NCBI GenBank assembly: GCA_016291725.1
Contig: JAEEYJ010000076.1
Coordinates: forward strand, 1-12,097
DNA length: 12,097 nt
Origin: Solobacterium sp.
GTDB lineage: Bacteria > Bacillota_I > Bacilli_A > Erysipelotrichales > Erysipelotrichaceae
Reading direction: 5' to 3'
In this document: one piece after another, positions 6,866-12,097 of the stretch
How the letters are laid out: the number at the start of each line of letters is the position of its first letter
How positions within the stretch are numbered: position 1 is the stretch's first letter
Notes under the pieces: generated by a model
The model's input: only the letters and a program-made list of their open reading frames with translations
Told to the model about the DNA's origin: nothing
Database searches by the model: none
Translations under genes and position numbers: made by a program

Positions 6866-7182
6866 CTTATGGTTTCATAGTCATAGATATGACCGTCGTG
6901 AAGGGTAACGATCAGGGTCTCCGGCGCAGGATCGGAAAGGCTGAGGATGACCGGGGAAGTGAGTTCTTCTCCGTTCTCCAGGCGGCACCTGAGCTCATCC
7001 AGCGCCCTGGATTCCGCCGCAAGATACAGATTCTCCCTGCGGATATTGTGAATGACTTCCGCCCGGCGGTTCAGGTTTACAAGAAGGACAGCATTCATCG
7101 CACAGATTACGATCATCGCTGCAGCAATCCAGACCGTAATGAACCCGGACTCATTCCCAGGCAATGATTCTTTCTTCTTCAT
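6850..7182 (-). CDS. comGG: ComGG, competence pseudopilin-like protein
   Basis: This is the last gene of the comG operon, a minor pilin-like component of the transformation pilus. The 110-residue product has a basic leader (MKKKESLPGNESG), a predicted cleavage after G13, then a hydrophobic helix (about 14-37) and a soluble domain. The residue at +5 after the cleavage site is Trp (FITVW) instead of Glu. Loss of that Glu is known for ComGG of B. subtilis (GFIYPA) and for the GspK class of tip pseudopilins, so this is expected for the position. The ATG at 7182 overlaps comGF by 32 bases and has no strong ribosome site, so translational coupling is likely. Sequence similarity in this family is low; the call rests on the leader, the size and being seventh in the operon. 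Confidence 0.82.
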   Translation of the reverse strand: MKKKESLPGNESGFITVWIAAAMIVICAMNAVLLVNLNRRAEVIHNIRRENLYLAAESRALDELRCRLENGEELTSPVILSLSDPAPETLIVTLHDGHIYDYETIRKEAG

Positions 7183-7546
7183 GTCCGTTTCTCGTCCAGA
7201 CAACCGTGATCTCATGCCCGGCCTGCCGGAAGGATACAGAAGGAATCTCCGAGAGAAAGATCTGTGTCCCGGGCGTGAGGATCAGATGGTCGTTGATGCA
7301 GTACAGACTGCAGGTTTCTTCGTGGTAGGTAAAGGACAGCTGCGCATGACCTGTATGGAAGTCCTCGGCTGCATTCAGGATTCTGCGCAGCTGGGCTATG
7401 GCAATCTCATCCTGAACGGATTCATCGAAGGCTGCCAGCTTCAATTGAAGGGACAGGATGAGATTGATGGTCGGCGCCAGCAGCATCAATGCTGCCAGCG
7501 ACAGCAGGAACTGCTCCAGGATCATTCCGGATTCACTTCGGTGCAC
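7151..7546 (-). CDS. comGF: ComGF, competence pseudopilin-like protein, GTG start
   Basis: This is a minor pseudopilin of the DNA-uptake pilus, 131 residues long. I chose the GTG at 7546 because GGAGGAG lies eight bases upstream and because it gives a seven-residue prepilin leader, MHRSESG, followed by MILEQF and a hydrophobic helix (about 8-34). The ATG at 7525, which overlaps the comGE stop as ATGA, would remove the leader, and the ATG at 7567 would remove the ribosome site. The processed protein would start with Met, and the conserved acidic residue is at +4 (E11) instead of +5, which is unusual. C79 and C83 could form a disulfide outside the cell. The gene overlaps comGE by 25 bases and comGG by 32. 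Identity rests on position and topology, as family conservation is weak. Confidence 0.83.
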   Translation of the reverse strand: MHRSESGMILEQFLLSLAALMLLAPTINLILSLQLKLAAFDESVQDEIAIAQLRRILNAAEDFHTGHAQLSFTYHEETCSLYCINDHLILTPGTQIFLSEIPSVSFRQAGHEITVVWTRNGHEEERIIAWE

Positions 7547-7734
7547 AGGACGCACTCCTCCGTACACTGCAGCTCTGCACGGTACACTTGTTCATTCTGC
7601 TGGATGGATTCCCGCAGACGGCTGCTGGCATTGCTGTACAAGCGTGCTGTGCTCTGCATGATTTCCGCACACAGGGCAACGATGACGACCGCAATCAGGA
7701 CATCAGCCAGTATGAACCCATCATCGGAAGACAA
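7522..7734 (-). CDS. comGE: ComGE, competence pseudopilin-like protein, TTG start
   Basis: This is a minor pseudopilin of the competence pilus. The TTG at 7734 is preceded by GGGAGG with eight-base spacing and gives a 70-residue product with a short leader, MSSDDG, cleaved before FILAD. The acidic +5 residue is Asp (D11) rather than the usual Glu. The hydrophobic helix covers about 7-28. The frame is open upstream to an ATG at 7815, but that would add 27 residues without a leader-like character and overlap comGD by 95 bases. The protein is short for ComGE (about 115 in B. subtilis as I recall). Its C-terminus carries three cysteines in a C-x3-C-x2-C pattern (C57, C61, C64). It overlaps comGD by 14 bases and comGF by 25. 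Confidence 0.8.
   Translation of the reverse strand: MSSDDGFILADVLIAVVIVALCAEIMQSTARLYSNASSRLRESIQQNEQVYRAELQCTEECVLCTEVNPE
7555..7561 (-). promoter_or_regulatory. Ribosome binding site deciding the comGF GTG start
   Basis: GGAGGAG on the minus strand lies eight bases before the GTG at 7546. No other comGF start candidate has a comparable site, so it fixes a GTG start that preserves the prepilin leader. The site lies inside comGE. Confidence 0.7.
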
Positions 7735-8023
7735 GACGTCCGCCTCCCAGCTCAATGATGACCTGCTTCGCACCGTAGTGCAGTGTACGGGCAAGGTTGA
7801 CATTACCGTGTTCATTGAACGTTATGCCGTTCTCCGTCTGCTGCGGCCGGCTCTGCAGCATTGCCCGGCTCTGTACACAGAGGTATTCATCGGGGAAAGA
7901 ATGAATGTCGGCAATCCGGATTCCGGCAAAGGGGAGGGCACACAGTGTCAGCATGCCCAGAATCCATACAGCAATGCACAGCTCCGCCAGGGTGAAACCG
8001 TTATCCTGCCGATGCCTGTCCAT
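7721..8023 (-). CDS. comGD: ComGD, competence pseudopilin
   Basis: This is a minor pseudopilin of the competence pilus. The 100-residue product has a basic leader MDRHRQDNG and a canonical prepilin site, G9 followed by FTLAE with Glu at +5. The hydrophobic helix spans about 10-34, followed by a soluble domain. The ATG at 8023 is chosen because it gives a normal leader length; a start at 8086 would add 21 residues ahead of it. There is an AGGA further upstream (about 13 bases away), so initiation may depend on coupling with comGC, which overlaps by 23 bases. The protein should be processed by a ComC-type prepilin peptidase that is not encoded in this window. Confidence 0.87.
   Translation of the reverse strand: MDRHRQDNGFTLAELCIAVWILGMLTLCALPFAGIRIADIHSFPDEYLCVQSRAMLQSRPQQTENGITFNEHGNVNLARTLHYGAKQVIIELGGGRLVFR
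7743..7748 (-). promoter_or_regulatory. Ribosome binding site deciding the comGE TTG start
   Basis: GGGAGG on the minus strand is eight bases before the TTG at 7734, within the last codons of comGD. It is the reason for preferring a TTG start over the upstream ATG codons at 7815 and 7803. Confidence 0.7.
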
Positions 8024-8303
8024 TGGATACCGTAATGTTCCTGCCGTCCTTGCAGGCACTCTGGGCAGAGGTAAGATAGCCGGCATTGATCAGGTCAGCG
8101 ATGCTGCCGGGATTCTCATCGTACTCCAGCCGGTACTGGAGAATGGCGGAATCCACGACCTTGACCTGAGCGTCGCATCCTTTTTCGTTGACGACGGAGA
8201 GCACTTTCTGGATGTTGGGCACTGTCAGAAGAAACAGTACAGCAATGATGGAAACCACAATGACCATCTCCAGCAAGGTAAAACCATCTTCTTTCTTTTT
8301 CAT
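8001..8303 (-). CDS. comGC: ComGC, major competence pilin
   Basis: ComGC is the main subunit of the transformation pilus that brings DNA to the membrane. The 100-residue product has the leader MKKKEDG, the classical site GFTLLEM with Glu at +5, and a long hydrophobic helix (about 8-30). P29 sits near the helix end, as in type IV pilins. C43 and C84 can form the intramolecular disulfide that is important for ComGC in B. subtilis. The ATG at 8303 has a very good ribosome site, AAAGGAG with seven-base spacing, the strongest in the operon. That fits its need to be made in greater amounts than the minor pilins. The gene lies 13 bases after comGB and overlaps comGD by 23 bases. Confidence 0.95.
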   Translation of the reverse strand: MKKKEDGFTLLEMVIVVSIIAVLFLLTVPNIQKVLSVVNEKGCDAQVKVVDSAILQYRLEYDENPGSIADLINAGYLTSAQSACKDGRNITVSNGQASAG

Positions 8304-8316
8304 ATTCTGACTCCTT

Positions 8317-9291
8317 TCATATCTGCATCATCAGTGTCAGCGGCAGCATCAGCACCTGGTAGACCAGGATGATGATCATGCCGATCAGGGCATAGGAAGA
8401 CACCTGGATGATGCGGGAGATTCTGCGGCATCTCTGCCGGATGCGTTCTTCCGAATAGTCAATATAGGCATCCAGCATTTCATCCATTTCCGAGGACATG
8501 ACCGCAATGCGCAGGAACCTGAGCAGTGTTCTGTCCAGCCCAGGGCACTCCATCGCCTGCAGGAATCCGGTTCCTTCATGCAGGGACTGCGCGATCTGTG
8601 AACTGAGGCTCTTCAGAAGCGGCCGTTCGGGCAGTTCCTGCAGGATCTCCAGTGATTGCTTTGTCGGAAGACTGAGCCGGACACACTGCCGGAAGCAGCG
8701 TACAAAGTCCACGGACACATAGAGGACCGGCAGGGATGATGGCAGGAAGCGAAGCAGGACAGCGTAGCCGTGTACGATGTTCTTCCTGCGGGTGAAGTAC
8801 AGCAGCACAGCTGTACAGGCAATGAGAAGAAGGCCGGAGAGAATGCTCATTGTACGCAGCAGTGTCTGTACAGCAAGCCAGCGGGCAGGGGACAGCCGGA
8901 AGCTTTCCATCATCCGGATCAGCGGAGGAAAGCAGAGTTCGTTGAACAGCACGATGCCAAGATAGGTTCCGCTCATCAGAACGGAGGGATAGAACAGTTC
9001 CCGCAGGGTTTCCCTGCGGAGGGATCCACGGGTGCTGATGATGGCTGTACTCAGCTGCAGACTCTCCGGAAAGCTCAGAATCCGCAGGAAACCCGTAAGA
9101 TGTTTCCGGTAGGGACTGCTGCAGTATTGAGGGAAGACAACGGTGATGTCCTCTCCTTCATCCAGGCGTTCCCGGATGGCAGAGAGCACATCCCGATTGG
9201 TGTCCTCCTCAATGAGCGAGAGGCACTCCTGAAGGGTGAATCCCGACTTCATCAGACGGCTGATCGAAACGCATTCCTCTTCCTCAAGCAA
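8317..9291 (-). CDS. comGB: ComGB, competence pilus membrane platform protein
   Basis: ComGB is the polytopic membrane protein (GspF/PilC family) on which the pilus is assembled by the ComGA ATPase. With the start used here (TTG at 9291, overlapping comGA by 8 bases) it has 324 residues, about the length of B. subtilis ComGB. Two T2SSF-type repeats are visible. The first opens with LMKSGFTLQECLSLIEED and contains EGEDI. The second contains LPTKQSLEILQEL and HEGTGFLQAM. Three hydrophobic segments fit the family: one near YLGIVLFNELCF, one at ILSGLLLIACTAVLLYF, and one at the very C-terminus (IGMIIILVYQVLMLPL). The start is uncertain. An ATG at 9387 would add 32 residues, including a basic stretch before the domain that could be native, but it would overlap comGA by 104 bases and has no nearby ribosome site. 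Confidence 0.88.
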   Translation of the reverse strand: MLEEEECVSISRLMKSGFTLQECLSLIEEDTNRDVLSAIRERLDEGEDITVVFPQYCSSPYRKHLTGFLRILSFPESLQLSTAIISTRGSLRRETLRELFYPSVLMSGTYLGIVLFNELCFPPLIRMMESFRLSPARWLAVQTLLRTMSILSGLLLIACTAVLLYFTRRKNIVHGYAVLLRFLPSSLPVLYVSVDFVRCFRQCVRLSLPTKQSLEILQELPERPLLKSLSSQIAQSLHEGTGFLQAMECPGLDRTLLRFLRIAVMSSEMDEMLDAYIDYSEERIRQRCRRISRIIQVSSYALIGMIIILVYQVLMLPLTLMMQI

Positions 9292-10261
9292 GGTCCTGCG
9301 CCGCTTCTTCCGCTGAAACCGTGCCTGCAGCCACGGCTTCCCTGATCCTTTCCTGAAGGGGAATGGAATCTTCACTGGGGTGTTCATGGGCAAAGTAATA
9401 CGCAATCTCCTTTCCGTTGAATACTTCGTAGACGCCGGTGCGCCTCCCGTCCTTGGTGCTGTACAGGCGCTGGTTGCTGATGCCCTTGAGTACATCCTGC
9501 AGCTGCAGACGGCTGACACCAAGATCGATCATCCGGTCAATGGCGCCTGCACAGCTCTGGGCATGGATGGTGGAAACGACCAAGTGGCCGGTCAATGCGC
9601 TTCGTACCGCCATGCGGGCAGCCGTGCTGTCCCGGATCTCACCGATCATGATGATATCCGGATCATGGCGCATCAGCTGTTTGATGCCAGCATCGTAGCC
9701 GAGATTCTGCTTCTCATTGACCTGCAGCTGAACATACTTTTCGGAATAGATCTCGATGGGATCCTCCAGGGTGAATATCTTCTTTCCTTCTGCCGCATTC
9801 AGGATCGTATACAGCGTAGTCGTCTTTCCTGAACCTGTCGGTCCGCTGAACAGGAACATGCCGGAACGGGTGTTCAGGATGCTTTTCATCCAGAGGGCTG
9901 TTTCCGGTGATGCACTCAGCTCATCAATGGACAGTGGATCATGGTTGTTCAGAATGCGCAGAACACCGCTGGCAATCCGGTAGCTGGATACCAAAGCAAA
10001 GCGCAGGGAGATCTTTGTTCCGTCCACCTCTGTTTCAAACCGTCCGGTCTGGGGATACATCATGCGGCTGACATCCATGTTGGAACGGTAGAGAAGGTAA
10101 CGGAAGAAGCGGATATCAGCCTTCTGGTCCTTCAGTTCCCGGATGATTCCACCTACGCGCATTTCGACTTTCAGCCGTTCTTCGTCCTTCAGGGAGAAGT
10201 GAATGTCGGTGACATGGTACTGCAGAGCGATCCTGAGATAATACATCAGCAATTCTTCCAT
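9284..10261 (-). CDS. comGA: ComGA, competence pilus assembly ATPase
   Basis: ComGA is the cytosolic hexameric secretion ATPase (GspE/PilB/VirB11 superfamily) that drives assembly of the competence pilus. The 325 residues show SDIH-like VTDIHF near residue 20, Walker A GPTGSGKT (140-147, K146), the Asp box LEDPIE (165-170), Walker B IIMIGEIRD (203-211) and the His box TGHLVVSTIHA (224-234). QVNEKQ and RHDPD are also typical. The ATG at 10261 has GGAGG four bases upstream and gives a normal N-terminus; an in-frame TTG at 10330 lacks a usable ribosome site. The C-terminal part has no cysteine cluster, unlike the zinc-type segment I recall in B. subtilis ComGA. It is the first gene of a seven-gene operon and is divergent from efp. 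Confidence 0.95.
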   Translation of the reverse strand: MEELLMYYLRIALQYHVTDIHFSLKDEERLKVEMRVGGIIRELKDQKADIRFFRYLLYRSNMDVSRMMYPQTGRFETEVDGTKISLRFALVSSYRIASGVLRILNNHDPLSIDELSASPETALWMKSILNTRSGMFLFSGPTGSGKTTTLYTILNAAEGKKIFTLEDPIEIYSEKYVQLQVNEKQNLGYDAGIKQLMRHDPDIIMIGEIRDSTAARMAVRSALTGHLVVSTIHAQSCAGAIDRMIDLGVSRLQLQDVLKGISNQRLYSTKDGRRTGVYEVFNGKEIAYYFAHEHPSEDSIPLQERIREAVAAGTVSAEEAAQDLA

Positions 10262-10265
10262 ACGG

Positions 10266-10270
10266 CCTCC
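10266..10270 (-). promoter_or_regulatory. Ribosome binding site deciding the comGA start
   Basis: GGAGG on the minus strand lies four bases before the ATG at 10261. The spacing is short, but no other candidate start of this frame has a better site, and the ATG gives the family-typical N-terminal length. Confidence 0.6.
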
Positions 10271-10323
10271 GTTTCTATACTTCTCCGGAATGATCCGAAT
10301 CCCCCGAAACTTCTTTCCATTCG

Positions 10324-10351
10324 TTGACAATCCTGCCCGAACACTTACAAT
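10324..10351 (+). promoter_or_regulatory. Strong sigma-A-type promoter of efp
   Basis: A perfect TTGACA (10324-10329) and TACAAT (10346-10351) are separated by 16 bp. The predicted start near 10358 leaves a leader of only about 16 bases, with AGGAG at 10360-10364. It is the best promoter in the window, as expected for a constitutive translation factor. Confidence 0.8.
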
Positions 10352-10373
10352 AATTACGTAGGAGAACAGGAAA

Positions 10374-10931
10374 ATGATTATTGTAAATGAGTTGAAGCCC
10401 GGTACAACTTTTGAATATGACCGGAATATCTATCAGGTTCTGAACCTGGATCTGAACAAGACAGCGATGCGCCAGATGGTTGTCAAGGTCAAGGTCAGGA
10501 ATCTGCGCTCAGGCGTTATCAACGAAATCTCCTTTGTCGGAGGCGACAAAGTCGAGCAGGCTCACATTGACAAGAAGGAAATGCAGTATCTCTACGATGC
10601 CGGTGAAGCACTGGTATTCATGGATACAGAGACCTATGAGCAGATCGAGATCCCGAAGAGCCGTCTGGAGTGGCAGATGCAGTTCATGAAGGAAAACGAC
10701 ATGGTAAACGTTACCATGTACCAGAGCGAAGTGCTCGGTGTTGCGCTTCCCGACAAAGTGGCTCTGCAGATCGTAGAGTGCGAGCCGGCGGTCAAGGGTG
10801 ATACCGCAACCAGTGCGACAAAGAACGCAAAGCTGGAAACTGGACTGGAGATCCGTGTACCGCTCTTCATCCAGAACGGTGAAATGGTATTGATTTCCAC
10901 CGCGGACGGCAAGTACTCCGGAAGAGCGTGA
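10374..10931 (+). CDS. efp: Translation elongation factor P with Met at the usual Lys32 position
   Basis: EF-P binds stalled ribosomes between the P and E sites and promotes peptide bond formation at proline stretches. The 185-residue protein has the normal three-domain length, the MQYLY and VFMD-ETYEQIE segments of domain II, and the GDTAT...LETG and VPLFI segments of domain III. Aligned without gaps to B. subtilis EF-P from memory, the domain I loop KPGKG (29-33) reads KTAMR. The lysine that is usually modified (K32) is therefore M32, followed by R33. The protein is otherwise intact, so it is probably functional with an unmodified or differently modified loop. I recall a similar NKTAMR loop in Mollicutes EF-P. 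The gene has a strong promoter, a clear ribosome site and a hairpin after the stop. Confidence 0.96.
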   Translation: MIIVNELKPGTTFEYDRNIYQVLNLDLNKTAMRQMVVKVKVRNLRSGVINEISFVGGDKVEQAHIDKKEMQYLYDAGEALVFMDTETYEQIEIPKSRLEWQMQFMKENDMVNVTMYQSEVLGVALPDKVALQIVECEPAVKGDTATSATKNAKLETGLEIRVPLFIQNGEMVLISTADGKYSGRA

Positions 10932-10932
10932 G

Positions 10933-10953
10933 AAGTGCTGAAAAGCACTTTTT
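10933..10953 (+). terminator. Small hairpin after efp, terminator or attenuator
   Basis: AAGTGCT (10933-10939) pairs with AGCACTT (10944-10950) around a GAAA tetraloop, and the right arm runs into five T residues in total. It starts two bases after the efp stop and ends 20 bases before the next gene. With 7 bp and a short T tract, termination may be partial, which would set the ratio of efp to the downstream gene. Confidence 0.6.
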
Positions 10954-10973
10954 GAAACGGAAAAGGGCGTTTT

Positions 10974-12097
10974 ATGAGTGAGATGGTAGAACAAGGGTCT
11001 CCGGAAACGGAGCCTGAAGAGCCCTCTGTCCGTAAGACTTCCGGAAGGAAAAGAAAGAGCGCTGTACAGAACGCAGAAGATGTACAGCCGAAGAGAACCC
11101 GCAGGAAGAAAACGGATGATACGGCATTTGCAGCAGACGCTGAGAAGCCGAAGAGGACAAGGAAAAAGAAAACAGGCAACGCTGAAGCTTCAGCGCCTTT
11201 TCCGTCTGCAGAAGAGAAACCGAAGCGTACACGCAGAAAAAAAGCAGAAGTGAAGCCGGAGGAAACAGTGCCCGAACAGGCTGATCCTGCTGTACCGACG
11301 GAGGAGGCTGCTGCAGTGGAAGCACCGGTGCCCGAAGAAACAGCTGTCATTGCTGAGGCGGCTGTGGAGCCGGCAGCGGGCACTGTTGAAGAAGTTCCGG
11401 CAGTACATAATGACACTGTAGAGGAACAGGAAGAAACGGATCCTGCTGCGGAGATGGAGGCAGTGGAAAGCAATCCTGCCGTACCGGAAGAACCGGTGCT
11501 TGCCGAAGAAGCAGTGATTGCAGAGGAACCCGTTCCCGCGGCACCGGAAGATCCGGAGCAAACAGCAGAACCGGATCCTGTGGAAGAACCATCCGAAGAA
11601 CAAAAGGAAGAACCGCTTGAGAAGAATCCAGCACCTGCAGATAGTGCACCTGCGTCCCAGGCGAGCCCCTTAAGTGAAATAACGGCAGGGATTATGACCG
11701 GGCTGCAGAAGATGCTGAAGAGCTTTGGGACGATGTTCACTGCCGGTAAGCAGGGGACTGCTGCGCAAAAAACGAACACCAGTGAAGAAGAATCTGTACC
11801 TGCCGAAGCGCTTTCTGAAGTTCCGGCACAGGAAATGTCTGCCGAAGCAGAAACCGATGCAGAGACACTCTCTGTGCAGGAAACAGCAGAAGAAGCATCT
11901 GAAGAGACTTCTGCTGCCCCGGAAGAAACCGAACCGGCAGAAGAACGGGTCAAGGCCGCTGAAGAAACATCCACTGAACCGGACGAGACTAACACGGCAG
12001 AAGCACCGAATGAGACGGTTGAAGAAGTACCTGCCGAAGGACCGCTTCCTGAAGAGAACCGGCTTCCGGATGATATACTCGCCATCCTGAACAGACC
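10974..12097 (+). CDS. Low-complexity charged protein with three basic repeats and a long acidic tract, 3' end cut by the window
   Basis: I do not recognise this protein. The ATG at 10974 opens a frame of 374 codons with no stop before the window ends; a purine-rich GGAAAAGGG precedes it. Residues 1-18 are acidic. Residues 19-91 hold a weak basic box (RKTSGRKRKS) and three close copies of PKRTR-R/K-KK (39-46, 59-66, 83-90). Residues 92-228 are rich in Glu, Pro, Ala and Val with no predicted fold. Residues 231-258 form the only non-acidic, hydrophobic stretch (EITAGIMTGLQKMLKSFGTMF), which could be an amphipathic helix. Residues 267-360 are again Glu/Ala/Thr rich. The last residues (RLPDDILAILNR) may open a folded domain. 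The visible part may be a disordered extension of a housekeeping protein or an RNA/DNA-binding protein. There is no signal peptide. Confidence 0.85.
   Translation, partial: MSEMVEQGSPETEPEEPSVRKTSGRKRKSAVQNAEDVQPKRTRRKKTDDTAFAADAEKPKRTRKKKTGNAEASAPFPSAEEKPKRTRRKKAEVKPEETVPEQADPAVPTEEAAAVEAPVPEETAVIAEAAVEPAAGTVEEVPAVHNDTVEEQEETDPAAEMEAVESNPAVPEEPVLAEEAVIAEEPVPAAPEDPEQTAEPDPVEEPSEEQKEEPLEKNPAPADSAPASQASPLSEITAGIMTGLQKMLKSFGTMFTAGKQGTAAQKTNTSEEESVPAEALSEVPAQEMSAEAETDAETLSVQETAEEASEETSAAPEETEPAEERVKAAEETSTEPDETNTAEAPNETVEEVPAEGPLPEENRLPDDILAILNR
11088..11246 (+). repeat. Three basic coding repeats in the charged gene
   Basis: Three 27-base units at 11088-11114, 11148-11174 and 11220-11246 each encode PKRTR-R/K-KK plus one residue, spaced 60 and 72 bases apart. 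Their codons differ (CCGAAGAGAACC, CCGAAGAGGACA, CCGAAGCGTACA), so the protein repeat is kept while the DNA has diverged. This suggests selection on the peptide and not a recent duplication. Confidence 0.8.

Noticed and set aside
7052..8035. A 327-codon plus-strand frame across comGD-comGG
   Set aside because: It runs antisense to four genes with clear prepilin leaders and ribosome sites. Its product is rich in Cys, Gln and His with no recognisable fold.
9292..9522. Longer ComGB starts at 9522 or 9387
   Set aside because: They overlap comGA by 239 or 104 bases and have no close ribosome site. The basic stretch before residue 78 of the longest form could be real, so the 9387 start remains an alternative.
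10634..12085. A 483-codon open frame on the minus strand opposite efp and the charged gene, rich in Ser, Ala and Gly
   Set aside because: It is the mirror image of GAA/GCA/CCG-rich codons on the plus strand, which rarely give stops in that frame. It runs through efp, has no domain, and has no ribosome site worth noting.
1..12097. Search for a hidden defence, mobile or CRISPR system
   Set aside because: Nearly every base is assigned to a conserved housekeeping or competence gene. The largest gaps are about 110-120 bases and contain only promoters and ribosome sites; no direct-repeat array, transposase or integrase is visible.

Overview
This window is about 12.1 kb of densely coding chromosomal DNA, roughly mid-50s % GC by eye. 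It looks like a low-GC-lineage Gram-positive (Bacillota) core genome whose composition has drifted to higher GC. The gene neighbourhoods resemble those I remember from Bacillus subtilis: ispH–cshB–nfo–(ispG), an MBL hydrolase near comG, and comG near efp. The EF-P carries an NKTAMR loop that I recall from Mollicutes. Together these point to the Erysipelotrichia/Mollicutes branch; that assignment is inference. I see no mobile element, phage gene, CRISPR array, tRNA or rRNA.

Layout: (1) Positions 1-648 hold the 3' part of an RsuA-family rRNA pseudouridine synthase, which converges on ispH (minus strand) across a shared hairpin. (2) ispH (667-1530, minus) is divergent from a plus-strand operon, cshB–nfo–add, with back-to-back candidate promoters between them. 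(3) add converges on ispG (4872-5924, minus) across another hairpin. (4) rpmG (50 aa) has a clear sigma-A-type promoter and a terminator that overlaps its stop codon; an MBL-fold hydrolase follows it. (5) The hydrolase converges on a complete seven-gene comG operon (comGA to comGG, minus strand, 10261 down to 6850) across a long hairpin that spans both stop codons. (6) efp is divergent from comGA and has a near-consensus promoter. (7) After a small hairpin, an unusual low-complexity gene starts at 10974 and runs off the window. It has three basic repeats followed by a long Glu/Pro/Ala-rich tract.

How the genes work together: IspG and IspH catalyse the last two steps of the MEP isoprenoid pathway, and both are [4Fe-4S] enzymes. 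CshB, RsuA, L33 and EF-P all serve RNA metabolism or translation. Nfo repairs abasic DNA and Add salvages purine nucleosides. The comG genes encode the ATPase, membrane platform and pilins of the competence pilus for DNA uptake, so the organism probably encodes at least this part of natural transformation.

Most worth a second look: EF-P has methionine in place of the normally modified lysine at the tip of its domain I loop, and the gene next to it encodes a highly charged, apparently disordered protein with repeated basic boxes. Within comG, two genes use non-ATG starts that are decided by strong Shine-Dalgarno sequences, and ComGF has a non-standard prepilin cleavage site. No wholly new multi-gene system is evident.
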